Source of the DNA: Acetobacterium sp.
Lineage (GTDB): Bacteria; Bacillota; Clostridia; Eubacteriales; Eubacteriaceae
Reading direction: 5' to 3'
DNA: 8,342 bases
NCBI GenBank assembly: GCA_022013395.1
Contig: JAKLQL010000605.1
Span: forward strand, 1 to 8,342
Below are positions 1-6,254 of this stretch, one piece after another (the first letter of the stretch is position 1; the number at the start of each line of letters is the position of its first letter). The translations under genes were made by a program, and so were the position numbers. A model generated the notes under the pieces. It had not been told where the DNA came from. It saw nothing but the letters and a program-made list of their open reading frames with translations, and did no database searches.

Positions 1-2
1 TC

Positions 3-440
3 AACATTAACGCCAAAGCCTGTTTTGTGGGACTATCGAGCTACCACAACCGCGACAATATGCTGCGAGCCGTTTATGAAGGAATTGTTTTCAGTCACAA
101 GTATCATATTGAAAAGCTGCTGAAATATCGGGAAGCGCCTAAGAGTATCCGCATTGCCGGTGGAGTGGCTAAGTCTCGGGTCTGGGTGCAGATGTTTGCA
201 GACATTCTCCAGGTACCCATTGAGGTGACCGAATGTACCGAGCTGGGGGCTCTGGGTGCCGCCATCTGTGCCGGGGTTGCTACGGGTGCCTACGAAAGCT
301 TCAAAGCGGCCTCGGACGTGATGGTCGAAATCGCCTTTACTGCGGTGCCCAATCCGGAAAAGAAAGACCTGTACGAAAAGAAGTACAACCGCTATCTGAA
401 AGTCATCAATGCCCTGGACGGGATCTGGGACGCGTATTAG
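3..440 (+). CDS. FGGY-family carbohydrate kinase, C-terminal part (5' end outside window)
   Basis: This is the last 145 residues of an FGGY sugar kinase, which transfers phosphate from ATP to a sugar, ketose or polyol in the cytoplasm. The open frame runs through the left window edge, so the start and most of the N-terminal (FGGY_N) domain are missing. The visible part is the C-terminal ATPase-fold domain. FVGLSSYHNRDNMLRA and VYEGIVF match the family's conserved helix. IAGGVAKSRVWVQMFADIL (about 150-206) holds the Gly-Gly adenosine-binding turn, and ELGALGAAICAG (about 240-275) is the typical final helix. The style is closest to xylulokinase or L-xylulose-kinase members, but substrate specificity cannot be judged from this end. 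It lies upstream of an SDR dehydrogenase, GlpA/B-like oxidoreductases and an aldolase on the same strand, which fits a sugar or polyol catabolic operon. The next gene is 245 bases away, across a long palindrome. Confidence 0.9.
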   Translation, partial: NINAKACFVGLSSYHNRDNMLRAVYEGIVFSHKYHIEKLLKYREAPKSIRIAGGVAKSRVWVQMFADILQVPIEVTECTELGALGAAICAGVATGAYESFKAASDVMVEIAFTAVPNPEKKDLYEKKYNRYLKVINALDGIWDAY

Positions 441-500
441 GATTAATTCATGGGCGCTTTGATGTGAGTACATGACTTAAATTAATAGCGATGAAAGTGG

Positions 501-598
501 GTGCCGATCAATTGTTAATCTGTTGGATGCTGCAGGGTCGGACAGGCTACGCCGTGTTCGCCCTGATGCATCCAACATGATGTAACAATTGTCGGTAC
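501..598. repeat. About 98-base imperfect palindrome (long hairpin element)
   Basis: Read from the sequence, the segment pairs with itself from end to end. Positions 501-517 pair with 583-598, with one bulged T. Positions 522-530 (GTTGGATGC) pair with 568-576. Positions 533-547 pair with 551-565 around a 3-base loop, TAC, with single-base bulges. No T-run follows, so it is not an ordinary Rho-independent terminator. It lies in the 245-base gap between the kinase and the SDR gene. Its apex resembles the apex of the palindrome at 7531-7639 on the opposite strand, so a dispersed palindromic repeat (REP or MITE-like) is the best guess. An RNA-level role as a processing or stabilising hairpin within the operon mRNA is also possible. 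Confidence 0.75.
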
Positions 599-674
599 AG
601 TTGAGTGCTTTATTTTAAGAATTATTCAAATAAACATCAAAGCAAGTTGCCAATTAGGATGTCAAAGTGAAGAT

Positions 675-679
675 AGGAG
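675..679 (+). promoter_or_regulatory. Ribosome binding site of the SDR gene
   Basis: AGGAG lies 6 bases before ATG 686 and fixes that start. No convincing -35/-10 pair was found in 599-685. A TTGCCA at 647-652 has no good -10 partner, so it is unclear whether the SDR gene has its own promoter or is read through from the kinase. Confidence 0.8.
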
Positions 680-685
680 ATTAAA

Positions 686-1444
686 ATGGATTTGAAACTA
701 ACCGGAAAAAACGCCATTATCACCGGGGGTTCCCGGGGTGTGGGGCGGGCGATTGCACTGGGGTTGGCGGCGGAAGGGGTCAACGTGGTCGTCACCGCTC
801 GGAGTCAATCGGCTGAACTGATGGCGGTGGTTGAGGAAGCTCGGGCGATGGGGGTCAAAGCCTTTCCTCTGGATGCCAGCATGGAAAACGCGGATGATGT
901 GCTGGTGATGATGAAAGAAGCCGACGCCCTGCTGGGAGATTTGGATATTCTCATCAACAACGCCGGGATCTGGCTGACTGGCTGGATTGAGGATATCCCG
1001 CTGGAGGATTGGGAGCAGACCATGAATGTGAATCTGACTGCGCCGTTTCTGACCTCCCAGTATTTTGCAAAAATCAATCTGGCCAAGAAGCGACCGGGAC
1101 GGATTATCAATGTGAATTCCCAGGCGGCCTTTAACGGCTCTACTACTGGCCATGCCCATTATGCCGCCAGCAAAGCCGGGATGGTGGCACTGACGATTTC
1201 CATGGCCCGGGAGCTGTCGTCCAAAGGGATTACCGTCAACGGCATCGCCCTTGGGGTGGTCAATACCGACATGATTCGGGACAATATTGAAGCCAATCCT
1301 GGTTATTACGAAAGCCGGATTCCCATTGGCCGGGTAGCTCAGCCGGAGGATGTGGCCAACATCGTGGTGTTCATGGTTTCGGAACCGGCGTCTTACCTGA
1401 CCGGTACCACCATCGATGCCACCGGTGGGATGCTGATGCGGTAG
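686..1444 (+). CDS. SDR-family NAD(P)-dependent oxidoreductase (sugar/polyol dehydrogenase-like)
   Basis: This is a classical short-chain dehydrogenase/reductase of 252 residues, the usual length, and probably a soluble tetramer. It should interconvert an alcohol and a ketone using NAD(P)(H). The Rossmann motif TGGSRGVG is at residues 13-20, the structural NNAG at 91-94, Asn in MNVNL at 114-116, catalytic Ser145, and YAASK with Tyr159 and Lys163, so the active site is complete. Arg17 and Arg39 near the cofactor hint at NADP(H), but this is only a tendency in the family. At about 187-191 the usual APG reads ALG. FabG-like reductases look similar, but the position between a sugar kinase and GlpA-like/aldolase genes favours a sugar or polyol dehydrogenase, for example polyol to ketose. 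It is followed by a 117-base gap holding a small palindrome. Confidence 0.9.
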   Translation: MDLKLTGKNAIITGGSRGVGRAIALGLAAEGVNVVVTARSQSAELMAVVEEARAMGVKAFPLDASMENADDVLVMMKEADALLGDLDILINNAGIWLTGWIEDIPLEDWEQTMNVNLTAPFLTSQYFAKINLAKKRPGRIINVNSQAAFNGSTTGHAHYAASKAGMVALTISMARELSSKGITVNGIALGVVNTDMIRDNIEANPGYYESRIPIGRVAQPEDVANIVVFMVSEPASYLTGTTIDATGGMLMR

Positions 1445-1481
1445 AGGATTCAGCCGGAACGAGAGTTAAAAGACAGACATC

Positions 1482-1506
1482 TACGGGCGGGTAATATCCG
1501 CCCCTA
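1482..1506. repeat. Small GC-rich palindromic repeat
   Basis: TACGGGCGGGT pairs with the opposing ATCCGCCCCTA around a 3-base loop (1493-1495), with one C/C mismatch and one G-T wobble. It sits in the 117-base spacer between the SDR gene and the GlpA-like gene. No T-run follows, so a terminator is unlikely. Short palindromes of the general form TAGGGGCG...CGCCCCTA are common dispersed intergenic repeats in many bacteria, and this looks like one. It could also shape mRNA stability within the operon. Confidence 0.6.
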
Positions 1507-1561
1507 CGAACCAGAATTACGGGCAGCGTAAAACACACACCATTAACGAGAGGAAAAGAAA

Positions 1562-3019
1562 ATGAATCATTATGACATCATCATCATTGGCGGCGGTATT
1601 ACCGGTACGGCCATTGCCCATGAATGTTCAAAATATCAACTGACGGCGGCCCTGCTGGAACGGGGTACTGATATCGGGATCGGGGCCACCAAAGGAAATG
1701 GTGGCGTAGTTCACCCGGGTTACGATCCCACCCCCGGCAGCCTGAAAGCCAAAATCAATGTCCGGGGCGCCAACCTTTATCCTAAACTGGCCAAAGAACT
1801 GAACTTCGGGATCATTAATCCGGGAATCTTTGTGATCGGGTTTAGTGATGCCGATGAAGCCGTGTTAAAACACAAGCTGGAATTTGGCATCAAGAACGGC
1901 GTCCGGGAGCTGGCGATGATCACTGCCGAGCAGATGCGCAACCGCGAGCCCCATCTGGCCACGGATGCCAAACTAGCCTTATATGCTCCAACTGCCACGG
2001 TGGTTGATCCGTTTGAGGTGGCCATCGCTTTTGCTGAAAATGCCAAAGCCAACGGCGTGGATATTCTGACCAATCAACCGGTAATCGCCATTGAAAAAAG
2101 AAGCGACGGCAGTTTTTTGATTCGTACACCCGATCAGCAATTCACCTGTTCCTATATCGTCAATGCCGCCGGGAACCATGCTGACGCTGTTGCCAAGCTG
2201 CTGGGAATTGAAGAGTACCAAATGAAACCCCGGCACGGCGATTTACTGGTATTTGACAAGGACATGACGATCAAGCCGAGAACGGTGATGTTTCCCTGTC
2301 CCGGACCGGACACCAAGGGGATTGCCTGCATTCCCACGGTTCATGGAAACACCATTGTCGGTTCCACCGCTACGATGATGGATGATAAGGAAGCGGTTGA
2401 CAATTATGCCCCGGGGATTCAGGCCCTGATCGATGGGGTCCATAAGATCCTGCCGGAACTCGACGCCGGTAAGATCATCCGCACCTTCGCCGGACTGCGG
2501 CCGGTGGTGCTGGATAACAATAATGATTTCTACATTGCCGAATCCCAGACGGTTAAAGGTTTTATTCAGGCCGCCGGGATTCAGTCCCCAGGGGTGGCCT
2601 CGGCTCCGGCGATTGCCGAACAGGTTCGCGATCTGCTGGATAATGCCGGACTGGAAATGGTTCCTAAACTGGACTACAATCCGTACCGGGAAAAAAAGAT
2701 TGTTTTTAGCGCCTTGCCCATTGATGAACAGGATGCCCTGATCCAGCAGAACCCAGCTTACGGACAGATTGTCTGCCGCTGCGAAACCGTCACCGCGGGT
2801 GAGGTCATCGATGCCATCCACGGGCTGATTCCGGCACATACCTTGGACGCGGTTAAGCGCCGCACCCGAACCGGGATGGGACGCTGTCAGAGCGGATTCT
2901 GTCAATACAAGGTCCTTTCGATTCTGAGCCGGGAGCTGGGGCTACCGGTGGATGCGATTTGTCTGGAAGATGTCGGCTCCCAACTGCTCTGCGGACCGGT
3001 TAAGGGAGGTGTGAAATGA
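1562..3019 (+). CDS. GlpA-like FAD-dependent dehydrogenase with C-terminal BFD-like [2Fe-2S] domain
   Basis: This 485-residue flavoprotein belongs to the DAO / anaerobic glycerol-3-phosphate dehydrogenase (GlpA) type. IIIIGGGITG (residues 6-15) is the FAD-binding Rossmann motif, and NAAGNHAD (about 201-208) and GIQSPGVASAP (about 339-349) are typical of the DAO fold. A BFD-like [2Fe-2S] domain follows from about 400, with four cysteines at 405, 407, 442 and 447 (CRC and RCQSGFC). E. coli GlpA is somewhat longer (about 540 residues) with the same plan. There is no signal peptide or membrane segment. It probably oxidises sn-glycerol 3-phosphate or another polyol phosphate or 2-hydroxy compound and passes electrons to the following flavoprotein and the cysteine-rich protein. 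AGAGG at 1549-1553 supports ATG 1562. The stop overlaps the next start by 4 bases. The true substrate is uncertain: L-2-hydroxyglutarate-oxidase-like and EryB-like (erythritol phosphate) activities are alternatives. Confidence 0.85.
   Translation: MNHYDIIIIGGGITGTAIAHECSKYQLTAALLERGTDIGIGATKGNGGVVHPGYDPTPGSLKAKINVRGANLYPKLAKELNFGIINPGIFVIGFSDADEAVLKHKLEFGIKNGVRELAMITAEQMRNREPHLATDAKLALYAPTATVVDPFEVAIAFAENAKANGVDILTNQPVIAIEKRSDGSFLIRTPDQQFTCSYIVNAAGNHADAVAKLLGIEEYQMKPRHGDLLVFDKDMTIKPRTVMFPCPGPDTKGIACIPTVHGNTIVGSTATMMDDKEAVDNYAPGIQALIDGVHKILPELDAGKIIRTFAGLRPVVLDNNNDFYIAESQTVKGFIQAAGIQSPGVASAPAIAEQVRDLLDNAGLEMVPKLDYNPYREKKIVFSALPIDEQDALIQQNPAYGQIVCRCETVTAGEVIDAIHGLIPAHTLDAVKRRTRTGMGRCQSGFCQYKVLSILSRELGLPVDAICLEDVGSQLLCGPVKGGVK
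3004..3010 (+). promoter_or_regulatory. Ribosome binding site of the GlpB-like gene, inside the GlpA-like gene
   Basis: GGGAGGT lies 5 bases before ATG 3016, which overlaps the TGA of the preceding gene (ATGA). This supports translational coupling of the two flavoproteins and probably fixed stoichiometry. Confidence 0.8.
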
Positions 3020-4290
3020 AACAGTTAAATTATGATGTGGTGGTTATTGGCGGTGGCCCCGCTGGTATGGCGGCAGCCCTGAAAGCCAAGGACAAAGGTG
3101 CCACCGTGGCCATCATCGAACGCAACGACGAACTGGGGGGCATTCTCAATCAGTGCATCCATAGCGGTTTTGGTCTCAGCTATTTCAAGCAGGAGCTCAC
3201 CGGGCCCGAATACGCCGAGTTGTTTATCAATCAGGTGGCGACGGCCGATATCGATGTTTTTTTAAAAACCATGGTCATCGATTTATCTCCGGCGCGACAG
3301 GTGAAAGCCATGAATGAGGAGGGGATGCTGCTGCTTAACGCCGGGGCCATTGTGCTGGCCATGGGCTGTCGGGAACGGACCCGGGGGGCCATAAAAATTC
3401 CCGGCTCACGACCGGCCGGGGTCCTCACCGCCGGGCTGGCCCAGCGTTACGTGAATATCGAAAATCGTAAACCAGGTGAACGTATTGTCATTCTGGGCTC
3501 CGGCGACATCGGCCTGATCATGGCCCGACGGCTGACTCTGGAAGGCATGCAGGTGCTGGGGGTTTATGAATTGATGCCCTATGCCAACGGACTCTACCGG
3601 AATATCAAAAACTGTCTGGATGATTTTGAGATCCCCCTGCATTTGTCGACCACGGTCACAAAGATCATCGGCCATCCCCATCTGGAAGCCATTGAAGTGG
3701 CCAAGGTTGATGAAAATTTCAACGTGATCGAAGCAACCCGGGAAGTGATTCCCTGTGATACTCTGCTGTTATCCATCGGGTTGATTCCGGAAAATGAGTT
3801 ATCCCAGAAATTTGGGGTGAGTCTGAATCCCCGCACCAACGGCCCGCTGGTGAATGACGATCTGGAAACCAATCAGCCGGGGATCTTTGCCTGCGGGAAC
3901 GTCCTCCACGTTCACGATCTGGTGGACAACGTTACTGTGGAAGCCGAACAGGCCGGAGCGGCTGCCGCGGCCTGCGCCCTCAAGCAAACCAGACCAGTCG
4001 AAACCAAAATGACGCGGTTGCTGAGTCCGGGAGAGAATGTCAGCTATACCGTGCCGGCAAAACTGACCGTTCCGTTACAGCACGCCGCCCGGATTTTATT
4101 TCGGGTGAACAAACCGTTAGATCAGGCCGAAGTGGTAATCCAGGCCGGAACCAAGATCCTTTATCAGGGCAAGCCCCACGCCTTTAAGCCAAGCGTCATG
4201 GAAATGGTAGCGCTTAACCCGGAAGAAATGATTCATCTCAGCGATCCACAGCAACCGATAACGTTAGCGGTTCGGGAGGTAAACGGATGA
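3016..4290 (+). CDS. GlpB-like NAD(P)/FAD-dependent oxidoreductase
   Basis: This 424-residue flavoprotein of the pyridine nucleotide-disulphide oxidoreductase fold has two nucleotide-binding sites. VVVIGGGPAGMAAA (about 8-21) binds FAD. VILGSGDIGLIMARRL (about 158-173) is a second Rossmann motif, expected to bind NAD(P). GIFACGNV (289-296) is the usual second FAD contact. GGILNQCIHSGFG (41-53) has a single cysteine and not a CxxC disulphide pair, so it is not a thioredoxin reductase. The family pairs with GlpA-like and opine/hydroxyproline-oxidase-like subunits. Sitting between a GlpA-like and a DUF1667 gene, with ATGA overlaps on both sides, it is probably the electron-transferring subunit of one complex. 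The last 100 or so residues form a separate C-terminal domain with no motif I recognise. There is no membrane segment, so the complex looks cytoplasmic. Confidence 0.85.
   Translation: MKQLNYDVVVIGGGPAGMAAALKAKDKGATVAIIERNDELGGILNQCIHSGFGLSYFKQELTGPEYAELFINQVATADIDVFLKTMVIDLSPARQVKAMNEEGMLLLNAGAIVLAMGCRERTRGAIKIPGSRPAGVLTAGLAQRYVNIENRKPGERIVILGSGDIGLIMARRLTLEGMQVLGVYELMPYANGLYRNIKNCLDDFEIPLHLSTTVTKIIGHPHLEAIEVAKVDENFNVIEATREVIPCDTLLLSIGLIPENELSQKFGVSLNPRTNGPLVNDDLETNQPGIFACGNVLHVHDLVDNVTVEAEQAGAAAAACALKQTRPVETKMTRLLSPGENVSYTVPAKLTVPLQHAARILFRVNKPLDQAEVVIQAGTKILYQGKPHAFKPSVMEMVALNPEEMIHLSDPQQPITLAVREVNG
4274..4280 (+). promoter_or_regulatory. Ribosome binding site deciding the DUF1667 start
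   Basis: GGGAGGT lies 6 bases before ATG 4287. The in-frame ATG at 4356, nearer to where DUF1667 proteins usually begin, has only A-rich sequence before it, so 4287 is preferred. Confidence 0.7.
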
Positions 4291-4751
4291 GTCGTGATCA
4301 GAAAGCAATAAAAACAGCAATATTAAATAATAATATAAAAAAGAGTGAATTAAAAATGAGTGAAATAAATAATACGGCAATAAACGTCTGCTGCACCACC
4401 TGTCCCAAAGAATGCGTGGTCACGGTTTTTCTGGAGGACGGCGTTTTAATTGATGTGGAGGGACAAGGATGCAAACGAGGTAAAAAATTCGCGCAAAAGG
4501 AGATCACCACACCAGAAAGAACCTTAACCAGCACGGTTATGGTGGAAAGTGGTGGCAAAGTACTTTTGCTACCGGTGAAGACCGCGGCCCCCATCCCCCA
4601 AAAAGAGATAGCGTTGGCGATGAACACCATTCGCCAGACGAAACTCACCGGGCCCTGCCGGATGGGGGACGTGGTTATCCCGAATGTCTGCGGTACTGGC
4701 GTGGATGTGGTGGCCTGCCGCAGTATCAAGGAGAACGACCATGCGTGTTAA
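4287..4751 (+). CDS. DUF1667 cysteine-rich protein, third subunit of the GlpAB-like complex
   Basis: This 154-residue protein has cysteine groups typical of DUF1667: CCTTCPKEC (Cys35, 36, 39, 43), GCKRG (Cys62), GPCRMGDVV (Cys124), PNVCGTGVDVVAC (Cys135, 144) and a terminal Cys154. The cysteines probably hold one or more iron-sulphur clusters, although no reaction has been assigned to the family that I can cite. Genes of this family regularly follow GlpA-like and GlpB-like genes in Firmicutes, as here, which suggests a small electron-transfer subunit in place of the membrane-anchored GlpC of E. coli. It overlaps the upstream gene by 4 bases and the aldolase by 11. The first 30 or so residues are K/N/I/A-rich, unlike the rest, and are encoded by a strikingly AT-rich stretch (about 4304-4385). 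An internal start at 4356 would remove 23 of them. Confidence 0.8.
   Translation: MSRDQKAIKTAILNNNIKKSELKMSEINNTAINVCCTTCPKECVVTVFLEDGVLIDVEGQGCKRGKKFAQKEITTPERTLTSTVMVESGGKVLLLPVKTAAPIPQKEIALAMNTIRQTKLTGPCRMGDVVIPNVCGTGVDVVACRSIKENDHAC
4728..4733 (+). promoter_or_regulatory. Ribosome binding site deciding the aldolase start
   Basis: AAGGAG lies 7 bases before ATG 4741, inside the end of the DUF1667 gene. It rules out the longer in-frame extension back to 4684, which has no such site and would add 19 residues unlike any aldolase N-terminus. Confidence 0.8.
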
Positions 4752-5670
4752 TCTCACTTCGATTTTAAAAGCAGCCCATCAGCATGGTTACGGCATCGGA
4801 GCGTTTAACACGCCGAATCTGGAGAGCGTTCAGGCAGTGATCGCAGCGGCAGAAGCCTTGAACCAACCGGTGATTATCATGCACGCCCAGATTCATGAGC
4901 AGATGATCCCGTTGGAAGTCATCGGACCGGTGATGATCCGGCTGGCTGATCAGGCAAGCGTGGATGTCTGCGTCCATCTCGATCATGGGGAAGACCTGGG
5001 CTATCTGCTGCATGCCATGAAGATGGGCTTTTCCTCAGTGATGTATGATGGCTCCAAGTTGCCCTACGACGAAAATCTGACAAATACCCGGGAAATTGTC
5101 CGGGTCGCTCACTATCTGGGCGTATCCGTCGAAGCGGAGCTGGGTCGGGTGCTTCGTCCCGAGGGCGGCGGTAAAGCGGATCTTGATGAAGAAATATTGA
5201 CCTCGGAAGCGTGTTATACGGACCCCCAAAGCGCCAAAGCGTTTGTCGCGGCGACCGGGGTAGATGCTCTGGCGATTGCTTTTGGTACCGCCCATGGTGT
5301 TTATGAAGCCGAACCCTGTCTGGATTTTGACCGTATCGCGGCCATTCGCAAACTGGTGGATGTGCCGCTGGTGATGCACGGCGGTTCTGGAGTGCGTGCG
5401 GATGACTTCCACAAAGCGATCAAGTCCGGGATTTCAAAAATCAATTATTTTACCTACATGTCCCTGGCCGGTGGCCAGGCCGTTAAGGCGCACCTTGATC
5501 AAAACCCCGGCCAGGACCTGCGTTTTGATGAAATTGCCGAAATTGGTCGGGTGGCCATGGCGAGCGATGTTGAACGGGCGCTGAACGTGTTCCGGGGGAT
5601 AAGCAACAAAACCCAAGGGGAAGTGGTTTTAATCACTTCCTCTTTTAATTTAGCCAGTGAGGTCATTTGA
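4741..5670 (+). CDS. Class II (Zn-dependent) ketose-phosphate aldolase
   Basis: This 309-residue TIM-barrel aldolase of the fructose-/tagatose-bisphosphate family (FbaA, GatY, KbaY type) cleaves a ketose phosphate to DHAP and an aldehyde. Visible landmarks are GAFNTPN (20-26), HLDHGED with catalytic Asp81 and Zn ligand His82, VMYDGS (100-105), VEAELG (130-135) with Glu133, FGTAHGVY with Zn ligand His185, and MHGGSG with Zn ligand His213. The metal site is complete. After KINYFTY (233-239), the common acidic residue following NxxT is Tyr239, so it belongs to a side branch of the family. Whether it acts on a 1-phosphate or a bisphosphate cannot be told. It is translationally overlapped with the DUF1667 gene and is the last gene of the catabolic block. 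Together with the upstream kinase it suggests a phosphorylated-ketose cleavage route. Confidence 0.9.
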   Translation: MRVNLTSILKAAHQHGYGIGAFNTPNLESVQAVIAAAEALNQPVIIMHAQIHEQMIPLEVIGPVMIRLADQASVDVCVHLDHGEDLGYLLHAMKMGFSSVMYDGSKLPYDENLTNTREIVRVAHYLGVSVEAELGRVLRPEGGGKADLDEEILTSEACYTDPQSAKAFVAATGVDALAIAFGTAHGVYEAEPCLDFDRIAAIRKLVDVPLVMHGGSGVRADDFHKAIKSGISKINYFTYMSLAGGQAVKAHLDQNPGQDLRFDEIAEIGRVAMASDVERALNVFRGISNKTQGEVVLITSSFNLASEVI

Positions 5671-5687
5671 AATTAAAAAAAGCTCAT

Positions 5688-5730
5688 GGCATTTTCGTCA
5701 TTGAAGAATCTAAAAATAGTTGAAGATGCC
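5688..5730 (+). other. Weak stem-loop after the aldolase gene
   Basis: GGCATTTTC (5688-5696) can pair with GAAGATGCC (5722-5730), with one T-G wobble and a 25-base loop. No T-run follows, and the A-rich sequence around it does not make a clear terminator. It may mark the end of the catabolic transcript or be chance. Confidence 0.3.
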
Positions 5731-5764
5731 ACAAATATTAACAAAAAATGTGCTGATTTGTTGG

Positions 5765-5793
5765 TAGACTTCACTAATTTTCTTGCGTATACT
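5765..5793 (+). promoter_or_regulatory. Probable sigma-A-type promoter of the regulator-glycosyltransferase unit
   Basis: TAGACT (5765-5770, against TTGACA) and TATACT (5788-5793, against TATAAT) are separated by 17 bases. The -10 lies 25 bases before ATG 5819. Just upstream, AACAAA (5740-5745) and TTTGTT (5757-5762) form an inverted repeat that could be an operator. The position fits a self-regulated regulator gene. The match is good but read by eye only. Confidence 0.5.
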
Positions 5794-5804
5794 TAAATCA
5801 TACA

Positions 5805-5810
5805 AAGGAG
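5805..5810 (+). promoter_or_regulatory. Ribosome binding site deciding the regulator start
   Basis: AAGGAG lies 8 bases before ATG 5819. The in-frame TTG at 5783 would start translation upstream of this site and overlap the -10 box, so it is rejected. Confidence 0.8.
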
Positions 5811-5818
5811 TTGAGCGT

Positions 5819-6253
5819 ATGATTGATCAGAATATCCGCATTTTGCGTAAAAAAAATAAATTCAGTCAGGAAAAACTGGCTGAATCAGTCAAGGTATCAC
5901 GACAGACGGTGGCCAAGTGGGAAAACGGCGAAACGATCCCCGATATTAATCAGTGCAAGATTATTGCCGCACTTTTTTGCATCTCGCTGGAAGCGCTTTC
6001 CAGTGAGATGAGTGAAGAAGAAATGATTCATCTGGGGCCTAAAGGCAAACAATTTTTCGGGGTCGTCAGAGTCGGTGAAGATGGTCAGGTGGTGTTGCCT
6101 AAATCGGCCCGGGAGCTCTATCACATCAAGCCCGGTGATCGGCTGGTGATTTTGGGCGAAGATGAAACCCAGGGCATTGCCATGCTTAAAGCGGAAAGCT
6201 TTCTGGAATTTGCCGAACTGATAAAAAATGCCGAACCCCAGGAGGTCAAGTGA
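5819..6253 (+). CDS. XRE-family HTH / SpoVT-AbrB fusion transcriptional regulator
   Basis: This 144-residue DNA-binding protein has two recognisable domains. Residues 3-60 are an HTH_3 (XRE/Cro) domain: RILRKKNKFSQEKLAESV, then the recognition helix around VSRQTVAKWENG. Residues about 77-120 are a SpoVT-AbrB swapped-hairpin domain, with VRVGEDGQVVLPKSARELY and IKPGDRLVIL, the typical GQVxLPKxxR and KPGD signatures. It is probably a dimeric regulator that binds two half-sites, and both domains can contact DNA. The stop lies one base before the start of the glycosyltransferase gene, so the two are co-transcribed. The simplest reading is local control of itself and the glycosyltransferase. It might also act on the aldolase cluster upstream, but nothing in the sequence shows this. 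Confidence 0.9.
   Translation: MIDQNIRILRKKNKFSQEKLAESVKVSRQTVAKWENGETIPDINQCKIIAALFCISLEALSSEMSEEEMIHLGPKGKQFFGVVRVGEDGQVVLPKSARELYHIKPGDRLVILGEDETQGIAMLKAESFLEFAELIKNAEPQEVK
6241..6246 (+). promoter_or_regulatory. Ribosome binding site deciding the glycosyltransferase start
   Basis: GGAGGT lies 8 bases before ATG 6255 and inside the end of the regulator gene. The in-frame ATG at 6228 lies upstream of this site and would add nine residues (MPNPRRSSE) before the conserved first strand, so 6255 is preferred. Confidence 0.85.
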
Positions 6254-6254
6254 A

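Noticed and set aside
33..473. Antisense open frame opposite the kinase gene
   Set aside because: The + strand product is an unmistakable FGGY kinase. The antisense translation has no family features.
522..576. Integron attC-like pair GTTGGAT ... ATCCAAC
   Set aside because: The boxes fit GTTRRRY and RYYYAAC, but their order is the reverse of an attC site, the inner structure is a full hairpin, and no integron cassette or integrase is seen.
501..598. Rho-independent terminator for the kinase gene
   Set aside because: The stem is long, but no T-run follows on either strand.
2243..2905. Long antisense open frame on the - strand opposite the GlpA-like gene
   Set aside because: It is the GC-rich shadow of a clear flavoprotein gene, with no recognisable domain and no ribosome binding site.
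4684..4740. Longer N-terminus for the aldolase
   Set aside because: AAGGAG sits directly before ATG 4741 and family proteins begin at that point.
5783..5818. TTG start for the XRE-AbrB regulator
   Set aside because: It would lie upstream of the strong AAGGAG and within the probable -10 region; ATG 5819 begins the HTH domain correctly.
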